Shown one piece after another: positions 27,624 through 36,952 of a stretch of 64,000 bases of DNA. The first letter of the stretch is position 1. Every line of letters begins with the position of its first letter. Origin of the DNA: Methylotenera sp. GTDB taxonomy: Bacteria; Pseudomonadota; Gammaproteobacteria; Burkholderiales; Methylophilaceae. The notes below the pieces were generated by a model. That model saw nothing but the letters and a program-made list of their open reading frames with translations, was not told where the DNA came from and ran no database searches. The translations under genes and the position numbers were made by a program. The stretch covers positions 1 to 64,000 of the forward strand of contig NZ_JAURYU010000052.1 in NCBI RefSeq assembly GCF_030653755.1, given 5' to 3'.

Positions 27624-28241
27624 TTACTCTTTTAAGCCACTTTTATGTGCGATACGAGCTAAATCGAGCACATGGTTTGCGCCAGTTTTGTGCATGATAT
27701 TGGATTTATGAATTTCTACAGTACGATGACTAATGCCAAGTTTTCGTGCGATATCTTTATTGTGATGCCCTTGTATTGCTAGCAGCATGACGTCGTATTC
27801 TCGCTCGGTTAGGCTGGCGATGCATTTTTCAGCTTCTTTACAGCTAGCGCTTTCTGTTAGTGATTTTTCTGATTCCATCATTGCCGCTGTGACAACGCTG
27901 ATTAGTTTTTCTCGTCTTACGGGTTTGGTTAAGAAATCTATTGCCCCAGCTTTAATGGCTTTTACGCTGGTTGGAATATTTCCATGACCTGTTAGAAAGA
28001 TGATAGGTATTGAGATATTACGTTTTGCGAGTTCTTCTTGAAGTTGCAAGCCATCCATTTCAGGCATTCTGTAGTCGACAATTGCACATCCGTAGCACTC
28101 TTCTGGGCAAACGGCTAAGAACGCTTCAGCACTTTCAAACGCCAATACTGGAATGTTTTCTTGAGCAATCATTAATGTTAATGAGTCACGAATCGCATGT
28201 TCATCGTCAATAATATAAATGGTAGGGTGATGAGTGTTCAT
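27624..28241 (-). CDS. FixJ-like response regulator
   Basis: A 205-residue two-component regulator. The receiver has the phosphoacceptor D56 (AIVDYRMPEMDG), acidic pair D12/D13 and K106 (FLTKPVRR). A LuxR/FixJ-type helix-turn-helix follows (LTEREYDVMLLAIQGHHNKD, then LGISHRTVEIHKSN). The start ATG overlaps the stop codon of the upstream kinase gene (ATGA at 28238-28241), so the two are translationally coupled. The pair is divergent from the Tad locus, which begins at 30012, and so could control it; this is inference from position only. Confidence 0.95.
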   Translation of the reverse strand: MNTHHPTIYIIDDEHAIRDSLTLMIAQENIPVLAFESAEAFLAVCPEECYGCAIVDYRMPEMDGLQLQEELAKRNISIPIIFLTGHGNIPTSVKAIKAGAIDFLTKPVRREKLISVVTAAMMESEKSLTESASCKEAEKCIASLTEREYDVMLLAIQGHHNKDIARKLGISHRTVEIHKSNIMHKTGANHVLDLARIAHKSGLKE

Positions 28242-29734
28242 GATGCGAATGGGAGTGTGAAATGGAAGGTTGCACCTACTTTGATATCAGGATCTAACCA
28301 GAGTTGACCACCGTTAGCCTCTGCTAGCGTACGGCTAATCGCAAGTCCCATCCCAATACCTTTAGCTTTTGTGGTAAAAAACGGCTCAAAAATTCGGCTG
28401 GCAATTTCATCACTAAGTCCAGGGCCGACATCTTGTACGGTGACATGTGCCATGTTGATATTAGCGTTAGTGCGGACGGTAATGCTAATGGATGAAAGTG
28501 ATATTCCAGCGCCACGCATCGCTTCAACGCCATTTCTTAACAGGTTGACGAGTATTTTAAGCACTTGTGTTTTATTCCCGATAACTGGTTTTATATTGCT
28601 TTCTAACTGTAATACTGGGTAAAAATCGTAATAACCATAGTTTTTTGCAATCACTAACGCTTCTTTTACGGCCTCGTTAATGTCTAAGTGATCTTTGATT
28701 AGCTCTCCTTTTTGCAGAAAAGCGAGTAACTCATGCAAGCTTCCACCAGCACGTTGCGCTTGTGTTACACAGCCTTCAAGTGCACGCTTGAGGCTGGATG
28801 AATCAATTTTTTCCTGCTCTAGTGCATGCAGGGCAACCTCGCTATAGGCAGAGATTGCAGTGAGTGGTTGGTTAATTTCATGCGCAATCGCAGAGGCAGT
28901 TTGTGTTGCTACTTCTTTTGCAAATAGCGTTTCAGTTTCTGCATGTTGGTCTTGCAGTTTTTTCTCAAGCAATTTTTGCTCGGTGATGTCTCTTGCTACG
29001 CCTAATAATCTGGTTGCGTGACCATCTTTAAAATGTGCTTTGCCTATGGCAGATACCCAGTGTATGGAGTTGTCTGTTCGATTGATGACACGATACTCTA
29101 CGTTAAACTCACCATTACCTGCGGGATCAGTTGCAAGCTGTATAGCTGATTCTCTAGTAGCTAGGTCTTGTGGATGTATTAGAGGCGTTTTTTCATCATA
29201 TTGCTTTGTTTTATCTGGATCTACTCCCCAAATGGCTAATAAATGTTCATTTTCGTTGAGCATATTTAGATTTTCATCAAAATCAAAAACGCTTAATCCA
29301 GCAGCTTTCTTTGCAAGTCTTAAACGTTCTTCGCTCATGCGTAGCGCACGTTCAACTTCTTGACGTTTAAATACGCTGTAAAAAGTGACTAGGATATAAA
29401 GCTGGCCTTCATGATGAATTGGACTAAGCCCGATATCTACTGTGAGTTCTTTGCCACCTTTTGTTAAGACTGAAAGTTCGTTCCCACTACCCATGGGGCG
29501 TTTTTCTGGGTTTTGTATAAAGGCCATTCGATAGTGGCTGTGATGATCTCGATAACGTTGAGGGATTAGCGCGTCAACTTCTAGCCCGATGATTTCTTGC
29601 GCGGTATAGCCTAACAGCGTTTGCGCTGCCACGTTTGCTTGGGCGACTTGTCCTGTGCGGCTAACAAGTAACATGGCGTCAGCTACTGCATCAAATAAGG
29701 TTTGAAAACTTAAGCTTTGTAATGGGTAGGTCAA
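28238..29734 (-). CDS. Cytosolic PAS-PAS histidine kinase (FixL-like)
   Basis: A 498-residue kinase with no membrane span. PAS domains lie at about 8-125 and 137-255, the second ending in LGVARDITEQK. The HisKA domain has the phosphorylated H285 in SAIAHEINQPLTAISA, a FixL/DctB-type H-box, and the HATPase domain ends with KGIGMGLAISRTL and GGQLWL. The start is TTG at 29734, supported by AAGGA seven bases upstream. I see no FixL-type haem assignment that can be made by eye, so the input (oxygen, redox, ligand) is open. It overlaps the response regulator by 4 bp. Confidence 0.94.
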   Translation of the reverse strand: MTYPLQSLSFQTLFDAVADAMLLVSRTGQVAQANVAAQTLLGYTAQEIIGLEVDALIPQRYRDHHSHYRMAFIQNPEKRPMGSGNELSVLTKGGKELTVDIGLSPIHHEGQLYILVTFYSVFKRQEVERALRMSEERLRLAKKAAGLSVFDFDENLNMLNENEHLLAIWGVDPDKTKQYDEKTPLIHPQDLATRESAIQLATDPAGNGEFNVEYRVINRTDNSIHWVSAIGKAHFKDGHATRLLGVARDITEQKLLEKKLQDQHAETETLFAKEVATQTASAIAHEINQPLTAISAYSEVALHALEQEKIDSSSLKRALEGCVTQAQRAGGSLHELLAFLQKGELIKDHLDINEAVKEALVIAKNYGYYDFYPVLQLESNIKPVIGNKTQVLKILVNLLRNGVEAMRGAGISLSSISITVRTNANINMAHVTVQDVGPGLSDEIASRIFEPFFTTKAKGIGMGLAISRTLAEANGGQLWLDPDIKVGATFHFTLPFAS

Positions 29735-30011
29735 GAAAAGTCCTTATCAAATATCGAGATACACGTAAGGCAACTTGTTAATTCATTATAGATTAAAAAT
29801 TAATGAATGTGTGCCTCAACCAATAGCCCATAAAGGCTAGGGGTTCGCTCGTATATTAGTGTTAGGGCGATTGCAGTAGATTATGCATATCGGCGTAACA
29901 GTAGGGCTGATAAAGGAATAATAAAAAGTGATTGCCGCAAGGTGAGGAAACACAAAGCAGTAAGCAATGGTAGTTTTGTAGCACGTATTTTTCAATAAAA
30001 GGAGTTTCAAA

Positions 30012-30224
30012 ATGAAAAGTTTATATTTAGGTTTGCAGCGATTCATTCATGACGAAGAGGGCGTTACTGCTATTGAATATGCGTTGATTGCAGCGCTTAT
30101 TGCGGTAGTGATTATCGCCGCGGTCACAACAACAGGTAATCGTGTTTGTGAAACTTTCAGAAGTGTTGCAACCGCGCTTGGTGGTAGTCCAGCAGCTTGT
30201 ACTGGTGGAGGCGGAGGTACTTAA
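30012..30224 (+). CDS. flp: Flp/Fap-type major pilin
   Basis: A 70-residue type IVb prepilin, the structural subunit of the Tad pilus. A short basic leader ends EEG17, then cleavage before V18 and the Flp motif VTAIEYALIAALIAVVIIAA with E22 at position +5 of the mature protein. The mature pilin is about 53 residues with a Cys pair (C51, C63) and a Gly-rich end (GGGGGT). AAAGGAG lies seven bases upstream of the ATG. It is first in the Tad locus, and a large stem-loop follows it. Confidence 0.95.
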   Translation: MKSLYLGLQRFIHDEEGVTAIEYALIAALIAVVIIAAVTTTGNRVCETFRSVATALGGSPAACTGGGGGT

Positions 30225-30237
30225 TATATAGATAATT

Positions 30238-30313
30238 GTAGCCTTGATAGTTAATCATAAACCAATGTTGCTTGTAGTTTGCAAGGGGTATAGGCGGCGT
30301 TAATCAAGGCTAC
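30238..30313 (+). promoter_or_regulatory. Long-range stem-loop between flp and tadV
   Basis: GTAGCCTTGAT (30238-30248) pairs perfectly with ATCAAGGCTAC (30303-30313) across a 54-nt loop that itself holds a small CTTG/CAAG hairpin. There is no T-run, so it looks more like an attenuating or mRNA-stabilising structure than a full terminator. Its place just after the abundant pilin gene fits differential expression of flp over the assembly genes. Confidence 0.5.
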
Positions 30314-30358
30314 GATTTCTAGATGTATTAAAAATTAGCAAAGTAAAGAGGTACCAAA

Positions 30359-30928
30359 ATGACGCCAAATTTAATGGGTCTATTAGCGTTAATGCCAATG
30401 ATTATATTGCTGTTGCTGGCGACAAAACAGGATGTTAGTAGTCATCGAATATCTAACAAAGTAGTGTTAATTGGCGTGTTGCTTGGCGTTGTTTTAAATG
30501 GAATTTTACCTGAGGGCTGGGGGTTTAATTCACAGATACCCGGTGCGTTGGGTTGGTGGGTAGCATTGAAAGGTTTGGTGGTAGGCATGGCAGTGTTTTT
30601 ACCACTTTATTGGTTACGTGCCATGGGCGCAGGGGATGTGAAGTTGATGGGCATGGTAGGCGCCTTTTTAGGACCCAATGAAGTATTAGGCGCTGTGTTA
30701 GCCACATTGGTAGTAGGTGGAGTGATGGCGATATTGGTGGTGCTGTGGTCAAAACAGTTAGGGTTGATGTTACAGAACGTTAAATTGATGCTCTACGGCA
30801 GTGCAGTTAAATTAAGTGCAGGGCAGGCGCCATTGATGAATGATTTACCAGTTTCGGTAGGAAAGTTACCTTATGCAGTGGCCATTACCTTAGGTACCTT
30901 TGCTTACCTGATTTGGCAGCGCTTGTAG
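30359..30928 (+). CDS. tadV: Prepilin peptidase TadV/CpaA
   Basis: A 189-residue A24-family aspartic peptidase of the short (TadV/CpaA) type that cleaves the Flp leader. The catalytic pair is D25 (KQDVSSHRISN) and D93 (GAGDVKLMGMVGAF). Several membrane spans are visible and there is no methylase domain. AAAGAGG precedes the ATG. It is second in the Tad locus, 134 bp after flp. Confidence 0.95.
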   Translation: MTPNLMGLLALMPMIILLLLATKQDVSSHRISNKVVLIGVLLGVVLNGILPEGWGFNSQIPGALGWWVALKGLVVGMAVFLPLYWLRAMGAGDVKLMGMVGAFLGPNEVLGAVLATLVVGGVMAILVVLWSKQLGLMLQNVKLMLYGSAVKLSAGQAPLMNDLPVSVGKLPYAVAITLGTFAYLIWQRL

Positions 30929-31107
30929 AGTAAGTCTGACTTAATCGTTGATTATCAGTCAATGCTAAGTGTTAATAAGTGAGTGTATGGAGGGTTAAAG
31001 CGCGCTAGGTTCAGTTACTAAGTTTGGGTATTAGTTTGGTTGTTAAGTTTACGGATTGGTTAAGTGAGGGTATAGCCCGAAACGAGTAAAGATAATACAA
31101 AAAATAA

Positions 31108-32463
31108 ATGAATGAATTAACCGAAAAAGTGAATGAGATCATGAAAATAGGCCTGACAGAGCATAGGCAGCAAGCGCATGAAGAACGGCGTAAAACCTTA
31201 GTTCCGATGCAGCCGCGCACTATTGATGAAACTGGGCTTAGTTTTCAATTTATTGTTGAGATTTTGACCAAAGCCTTATTCTTACGTGGCCAGATGCGTT
31301 TAATGGATCTGGTTTCTTACGTCAAACTACCTGTTTTAGTACTAGAGCCATTACTCGCATTTATGCGGACAGAACGCATGTGCGAGGCGGTGCGTAGCAG
31401 TGAAGCAGAGACAGCCATTGCTTACAGCCTCACTGAGTTGGGAAGGTTGCGCGCAGAAGATTATCTACGTAAAAATCAGTATGTAGGCCCTGCACCTGTC
31501 AGTTTAGCCGCTTATATCAAACAGGTGCGTCAGCAGTCTGTTACTAATATGCATGTGACACGAGAGCAGTTGCTTAGTGTGTTTGATGGCTTGGTGGTTA
31601 AAGAGCGCATTCTTAAACAATTTGGCGCAGCCATGAACTCTGGCCGTGCAATATTTGTATATGGTCCAGCGGGTAGCGGTAAAACATTTATAGCAGAGCA
31701 TTTGGCTGGGTTGTTATCGGGTGATGTTGCGATTCCGCATGCGATTGTGGTGGATAACGAAGTCATTCAGGTGTTTGATCCCCTAAGTCATCATCAATCC
31801 ATACCAGCAGATGATGCTGGTAGTCTTAGTTTAGATAGAAGATCGCAGTCAGACCAGCGATGGGTGACATGTCATCGGCCTGTGATTAAAACGGGTGGTG
31901 AGTTAACACTTTCTATGCTGGATTTAGATTTTGATGAGAGCGCTCGTTTTTATCAGGCCCCGCCTCAGGTGAAAGCCAATAATGGATTGTTGATTATTGA
32001 TGATTTGGGCCGTCAGTTGACGCCAGCCATCGATATTATGAATCGCTGGATTGTGCCGCTAGACCGTCATGTTGACTATTTAGCGTTACATACAGGCAAG
32101 AAATTTATGTTGCCTTTTGATGTGATTGTGGTGTTCTCCACTAATTTAGCCCCTAGCAAACTGGCCGATGAGGCGTTTTTACGTCGCCTTGGTTACAAGA
32201 TATATGTAGGACCATTAAGCGAAGATGAATATCGCATCATTGCTAAACAAGTTTGCGAAGAGATCAATGTTCCATTTAGTGAAGAAGGCCTGCATTACCT
32301 TTTGCATGAGCATCATTACAAGACAGGCAGGCCATTATCTGCCTGTATCCCTAGAGATATATTGGAGCAGTTAAGAGATATAGCACGTTATGAAGATCAG
32401 CCAGCGACGATGAGTAAAGAGTTGCTGGATTGGGCTTGGAATAATTATTTCACCCATGATTAA
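31108..32463 (+). CDS. AAA+ ATPase within the Tad locus
   Basis: A 451-residue soluble protein. Walker A GPAGSGKT is at 186-193, Walker B LLIIDD at about 294-299, sensor 1 region VVFSTNLAPS, and an arginine-finger-like EAFLRRLGYKI. The N-terminal 120 residues are helical with a winged-helix look (SLTELGRLRAEDYL). It is not PilT/VirB11-like (that role belongs to tadA downstream) nor a ParA-like ATPase (tadZ). It sits in the same orientation between tadV and cpaB, so a part in pilus assembly or its control is likely but unproven. The canonical Tad gene set does not include this protein. The ribosome-binding site is weak. Confidence 0.9.
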   Translation: MNELTEKVNEIMKIGLTEHRQQAHEERRKTLVPMQPRTIDETGLSFQFIVEILTKALFLRGQMRLMDLVSYVKLPVLVLEPLLAFMRTERMCEAVRSSEAETAIAYSLTELGRLRAEDYLRKNQYVGPAPVSLAAYIKQVRQQSVTNMHVTREQLLSVFDGLVVKERILKQFGAAMNSGRAIFVYGPAGSGKTFIAEHLAGLLSGDVAIPHAIVVDNEVIQVFDPLSHHQSIPADDAGSLSLDRRSQSDQRWVTCHRPVIKTGGELTLSMLDLDFDESARFYQAPPQVKANNGLLIIDDLGRQLTPAIDIMNRWIVPLDRHVDYLALHTGKKFMLPFDVIVVFSTNLAPSKLADEAFLRRLGYKIYVGPLSEDEYRIIAKQVCEEINVPFSEEGLHYLLHEHHYKTGRPLSACIPRDILEQLRDIARYEDQPATMSKELLDWAWNNYFTHD

Positions 32464-32513
32464 TGAATGCGTCACGACATGTTGATGAGAACAGACAATA
32501 AAGGGGATGACAG

Positions 32514-33395
32514 ATGAAAAATCCAAGAGCATTTTTAATGATTGTGGTTTCAGTCGGTATAGGGTTAGGCGCTGTTGTGCTGGCTTCACGATGGATCTCT
32601 CAACAAGCGGCTACAGTAGCTTCTAGCAAGGTGGTGGTGGCAGCCATTAATATTGATTTAGGTACACCACTCACACCGCAAATGCTTAAGTTGGCTGATT
32701 GGCCAAAAGGAAGCGTGCCTGCAGGTGCGACTGAAGATATGAAAACTTTAGATACGAGGGTAGTAAAAACGAGTTTGTTAAGAGGCGAGCCAGTGCTGGA
32801 ATCTAAATTGGCACCCATTGGCGCAACTGGTGGTTTGTCTGCGGTGATTGGCCAAGGTAATCGTGCCATGACGGTGAGAGTGAATGATGTGGTAGGTGTG
32901 GCGGGCTTTGCTTTACCTGGTAATTATGTCGATATTGTAGTGAATACTGAGGATGAAAGTGTTAAGGCTGATAACGTGAACAAGAGTATTTCAAAAATTG
33001 TACTTGAGCACATTATGGTGTTGGCCGTGGCACAAGAGCAAAACAGAGATGAGACAAAACCTAAAGTTGTGAATGCAGTGACGCTTGAGGTGACACCAGA
33101 GCAAGCTGAAAAGCTAGACCTTGCACGTAGTGTTGGTACTTTGTCTTTAGTGTTGCGTAACCAGATTGATACCAGTGTGGTGACTAGCCAAGGGTCAACC
33201 AAAAAGGACCTGCTTAATCGTGTAGAGCAGCCTATGGTGGCGCAGCAGCCTCAGGTTAAAGCTGAGGTGAAAACGGTTGTGAGTAAATCGCCTGCACGTA
33301 AAGTGGTAGCAGTAAAAAAACCATCTTATGAGCAGGTTGAAGTGGTGCGCGGTGCAACCAAAACGATAGAGGAGTTTAAACCTGCTACTGAGTAG
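32514..33395 (+). CDS. cpaB: Flp pilus assembly protein CpaB/RcpC
   Basis: A 293-residue periplasmic protein anchored by an N-terminal membrane span (about 7-27). A SAF-like domain follows (VVVAAINIDLGTPLTPQMLKL, then LRGEPVLESKLAP). The CpaB core includes LPGNYVDIVVNTED and LEVTPEQAEKLDLAR. CpaB/RcpC is thought to support the secretin. GGGG lies at good spacing before the ATG, 50 bp after the AAA+ gene. The Lys/Val-rich C-terminus is likely disordered. Confidence 0.94.
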   Translation: MKNPRAFLMIVVSVGIGLGAVVLASRWISQQAATVASSKVVVAAINIDLGTPLTPQMLKLADWPKGSVPAGATEDMKTLDTRVVKTSLLRGEPVLESKLAPIGATGGLSAVIGQGNRAMTVRVNDVVGVAGFALPGNYVDIVVNTEDESVKADNVNKSISKIVLEHIMVLAVAQEQNRDETKPKVVNAVTLEVTPEQAEKLDLARSVGTLSLVLRNQIDTSVVTSQGSTKKDLLNRVEQPMVAQQPQVKAEVKTVVSKSPARKVVAVKKPSYEQVEVVRGATKTIEEFKPATE

Positions 33396-33604
33396 ATTTT
33401 AAATGTAGCAAGTGAATTAAAGGACATGTTGAAGGGTAAATTGAAAGATGGGTTGAAGCGCTTAGTTTCAAAAGACAGTGAGATCGAAGCAACGGTGATG
33501 GGTTAAGTAGGTGTGAAGTGGGTACTGTGAACTGAATACTTAGACAAAACCTAGCTCGTATCGAAATTTGGAAGCGAAACGGCATATTGTCAGGGAGAAA
33601 TGAG

Positions 33605-35182
33605 ATGAACAAGCACAAGATCAAACGTGATCAGTTTTTACACAGTCAGGTAAGGTGCTGTGTGAATAATCTTTTGGCTGCCATGTTAGGAATGACGTTG
33701 CTTTCAATAGCACCGGTGTATGCAGCTGAGCCTCAGGTTGGTATGCAGAATATTTTGCTTGCTGCGGTAACGCCAAAGAAAGCAGTGCGGCCTGTGCCAT
33801 CTTCTACAGAGATCGTGCCTAGCGTTGAACTGTCACTAGGGCAATCGCATCTGGTGAGGTTACCTGCTGGTGTTAATCTACAAAGGGTAAAAGTGGATGA
33901 CGAAAAAGTGGTCCAGGTAGATGTCACTAGCCCGCGAGAGGTTGTGTTACATGCAAAATCTATCGGCTCTACGATGGTAATTATTTTAGATAAGTCAGGC
34001 CAGTCTGCTGTGATGGATGTAAGAGTTGTTGCCGTCACCACTGCAATGGATGCTGCTTCCTTGCATGCGAAATTGCAACAAATTATGCCAAGTGAAAAAG
34101 GCATTAAAGTCAGTACAGCCGCAGACTCATTGGTACTTAGTGGCACGGTGGCTGATGCTGTGAAAGTTGATCAAGCCATGGCGCTGGCAGAGGCTTATGG
34201 TGGTAAAGATAAGGATAAAAAAGTCATTAATATGCTTCGGGTAGCAGCCCCTCAACAGGTAATGCTTGAGGTAAAAATGGCTGAGGTGTCAAAAAACCTG
34301 TTAGATAAATTGGGCGCATCATTTGGAGCTTCTCGTAGTAATGGTGGTGTTGCTTATGCCATTGCTTCTGGGTTTTTAAGCCTGACAGGGGCTGACCCAT
34401 TATCACCAGGTGGTTTATTGACCATTACCCATGGTAATAAGGAAATTAAAATCGATGCTGAGAACAAAGAAGGTGTGGTTAAGATTTTAGCCGAGCCTAA
34501 TATTATTGCCATCAGTGGACAAGAAGGTAGCTTTTTGGCGGGCGGTAAAATTTTCATTCCTGTTCCACAAAACAATGCGGTTGGCGGCGCATCTATTATC
34601 ACCTTAGAAGAGCGTGATTTTGGTGTTGGACTAAGATTTACACCAACAGTATTAGAGGAAGGGCTAATTAATTTAAGAGTGGCACCTGAAGTTTCTGAGC
34701 TTACTCAAGGCGGCACGACAGTGGGCGGTAGTGTGTTTCCATCATTTACCGTTAGGCGTGTTTCTACCACAGTGCAGTTGCGAGATGGTCAAAGTTTTGC
34801 GATTGCAGGTTTGATCAAAAACAACATTACAGAGAGCATTCGCCGCTTTCCAATCTTGGGAGATATTCCAATCCTTGGCGCGCTGTTCAGAAGCAGTTCT
34901 TTCCAAGAGGATAAAACTGAGCTGTTGTTTGTAATCACCCCACGTTTGGTAAAACCATTACCACCTAACTTTGCGTTGCCTACCGATAGCTTTAACCCAC
35001 CAAGTAAAACAGAGTTTTTCTTGAATGGGCAGTTAGAAGGTAAACCTGCGGACTCAAAAACTACAGACCCAGCAGATAGCGCCCCTGTACCTCAGCCAAA
35101 TACAGAAGTGCCAGAGCCCAATAGTGCTAAAGAAGGCGGTACTAAAGATGGTGGCGCTCAAGATGGCTTTGAAATGAAATAA
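33605..35182 (+). CDS. cpaC: Tad secretin CpaC/RcpA
   Basis: The outer-membrane secretin of the Flp pilus. From the ATG at 33605 (MNKHKIKRD; GGAG eight bases upstream) it has 525 residues; the open frame begins at a TTG at 33587. A signal peptide is followed by the pilus-formation N-terminal domain (ELSLGQSHLVRLPAGVNLQR), a BON-like region, and the secretin domain (GGKIFIPVPQ, IKNNITESIRRFPILGDIPI, LLFVITPRLVKPL). The C-terminal 70 residues are Pro/Asp-rich. The gap to cpaB is about 210 bp, longer than others in the locus, without an obvious terminator. Confidence 0.95.
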   Translation: MNKHKIKRDQFLHSQVRCCVNNLLAAMLGMTLLSIAPVYAAEPQVGMQNILLAAVTPKKAVRPVPSSTEIVPSVELSLGQSHLVRLPAGVNLQRVKVDDEKVVQVDVTSPREVVLHAKSIGSTMVIILDKSGQSAVMDVRVVAVTTAMDAASLHAKLQQIMPSEKGIKVSTAADSLVLSGTVADAVKVDQAMALAEAYGGKDKDKKVINMLRVAAPQQVMLEVKMAEVSKNLLDKLGASFGASRSNGGVAYAIASGFLSLTGADPLSPGGLLTITHGNKEIKIDAENKEGVVKILAEPNIIAISGQEGSFLAGGKIFIPVPQNNAVGGASIITLEERDFGVGLRFTPTVLEEGLINLRVAPEVSELTQGGTTVGGSVFPSFTVRRVSTTVQLRDGQSFAIAGLIKNNITESIRRFPILGDIPILGALFRSSSFQEDKTELLFVITPRLVKPLPPNFALPTDSFNPPSKTEFFLNGQLEGKPADSKTTDPADSAPVPQPNTEVPEPNSAKEGGTKDGGAQDGFEMK

Positions 35183-35192
35183 GGAGATAGTC

Positions 35193-35522
35193 ATGCACAC
35201 CTCAATATTGAAAACCATTCTATCTGCCTTCATTGCATCTGTTGCAATCGCTGGTTGTGCCACTAAAACACCAATACTTGATGACCATTTTGGTGAGGCC
35301 GTGAACGCTGCAAAAGCCCAGCAGACTATTAATCCTGATGCCTCGATGAATACCGACCCTGTGGCTGGGGTGGGCGGTCAGGCAGCAGATGCTGCGGTAG
35401 ATAGATATCACAAATCATTTACACAACCACCTGTCACCCCCAACGTATTTAACATTGGCATTGGTTCTAGTGGAAGTGGCGCTGGTGGCGGCAGTAGTGG
35501 TAGTAGTACAGGAACAAGGTAA
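35193..35522 (+). CDS. Small Tad-locus lipoprotein
   Basis: A 109-residue lipoprotein: signal peptide with lipobox AIAGC, acylated C22. The mature part has an NAAKAQQTINPDA segment, a DRYHKSF motif and an NVFNIGIGSSGSG Gly/Ser-rich end. AAGGAG lies upstream of the ATG, which is 10 bp after the secretin stop, so it is tightly linked to cpaC. A secretin pilotin or partner is a reasonable guess from position; it is not a recognisable TadD or CpaD. Confidence 0.85.
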   Translation: MHTSILKTILSAFIASVAIAGCATKTPILDDHFGEAVNAAKAQQTINPDASMNTDPVAGVGGQAADAAVDRYHKSFTQPPVTPNVFNIGIGSSGSGAGGGSSGSSTGTR

Positions 35523-35558
35523 GGCTTTGGCGCCCGCTGGGCAACGAAGGAGAACAAC

Positions 35559-36950
35559 ATGAGCGAGCATAGAAAATATAGTCAGCATGGCAAGCAGCAG
35601 CAAGGTGCGGTAGCGATTATCGTTGCAATCTGCCTGACCTTGCTGGTGGGAATGTTAGGCTTAGTGTTGGATCTAGGCCATCTCTATGTCGCTAAAACAG
35701 AGTTACAAAACGCAGCAGACTCTGCTTCTCTCAGTGGCGCTAAAGAGCTTAATGGTAGAGTGACAGGCATTAACAGTGCTTTGACGCGTGCCATTGAAGC
35801 GTCTGGTAAAAATAACTATGACCTCAATAGTAATCAAGTAGTGATTAACACTAGCAATGTATGGGTAGGTAGTTGCCCAAGTGATGGCTGTATGGTGCCA
35901 ATAAGTTCTGTTACTACCGATGCCTTGGCGGCTGATAAGACCTTTGTCAAAGTAGATACAGGATTACGTAACTTAAATACTTGGTTTATTCAGGTGTTGC
36001 CAGGAGTTGCAAACACGACACAGACTTTCGGCATGGCGGTGGCAGGTAAATATTCCGTTGATATTACGCCCATTGCTATCTGTGAGCAGCCTGACCCTGG
36101 TACCACACACGAGTTAGGATTTGAGCGTGGTGTTTCATACAGGGTGAGCGAGGCTAACCCACTTGGCCCAGGGACGATGTTTTGGATAGATCCTGAGTCA
36201 AACGTACCAGGGGTTTGTCCAGTGACTAGTACTAACGAGACTAGACCTTATGTTTGTGCAGGTAAAACTGGTTTTACCCCGATTGTAGGTGATACGGTTA
36301 ACACTAACACGGGGATATCTGTTCCACAATTGTCTGCGTTGGATTCAAGGTTTGGTGATTACACGCCTCAAAATCAGTGTGATCCAGCTACCGCACCACC
36401 TGATAGCAATGTTAAGGAATATCGTTATAACAATGCCGGTGCAGGGTCACCTCGTGATTGGATGGGTACAGATCCAGTACAACAGAGCATTACTTTTGTT
36501 GAAAGAGCTGACGTGAGCAGCCTATGTTCTCCTAGCGGTCCTTGTCAATCTAAACTATACACTCAACCAAGAGTCGCTACCGATTACGGTGTTTTATGGG
36601 CTGGTTATCGTCGGTTAGGGGCAACAGTCGCAGATTGGCCAGCGTTATACAGTGGCAATACTGCAACAGCTTACCCAGAGCCATCACCCTATGCGCAAAC
36701 CAGCGGTAATTACTTTACTGCACCGCCAGCTGCTTATCAGCCAGGTAAGCCAGGACGCAGAATACTTAATATGGTGATTATCGATTGTGCAACGGCAGGT
36801 GGTGTTTGCAGGCCAGCGCCAGTGGTTGGTGTGGGTCGGTTCTTGATGCAGAGGAGGTCGGATGTTCCAGGTGACCGTGATGTTTTTGTAGAGTTTGGCG
36901 GTTTGTTACCAACGCCATTACCAACCAGTGATATTAAGCTTTATCGATAA
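35559..36950 (+). CDS. tadG: TadG-like pilus assembly protein
   Basis: A 463-residue protein with a prepilin-like N-terminus: basic start, QQQGAVAIIVAICLTLLVG, then LVLDLGHLYVAKTELQNAADSASLSGAKEL, the signature of the Tad_N/TadG family. The rest is extracytoplasmic, Pro/Cys-rich, with several paired Cys (GSCPSDGC, SSLCSPSGPC) likely to form disulfides. GAAGGAG precedes the ATG. The next gene starts 2 bp after its stop, so translation is probably coupled. Confidence 0.9.
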   Translation: MSEHRKYSQHGKQQQGAVAIIVAICLTLLVGMLGLVLDLGHLYVAKTELQNAADSASLSGAKELNGRVTGINSALTRAIEASGKNNYDLNSNQVVINTSNVWVGSCPSDGCMVPISSVTTDALAADKTFVKVDTGLRNLNTWFIQVLPGVANTTQTFGMAVAGKYSVDITPIAICEQPDPGTTHELGFERGVSYRVSEANPLGPGTMFWIDPESNVPGVCPVTSTNETRPYVCAGKTGFTPIVGDTVNTNTGISVPQLSALDSRFGDYTPQNQCDPATAPPDSNVKEYRYNNAGAGSPRDWMGTDPVQQSITFVERADVSSLCSPSGPCQSKLYTQPRVATDYGVLWAGYRRLGATVADWPALYSGNTATAYPEPSPYAQTSGNYFTAPPAAYQPGKPGRRILNMVIIDCATAGGVCRPAPVVGVGRFLMQRRSDVPGDRDVFVEFGGLLPTPLPTSDIKLYR

Positions 36951-36952
36951 TC

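Noticed and set aside
29735-30011. Possible sigma-54 promoter before flp
   Set aside because: I looked for GG-N10-GC with TTGC and found no convincing match.
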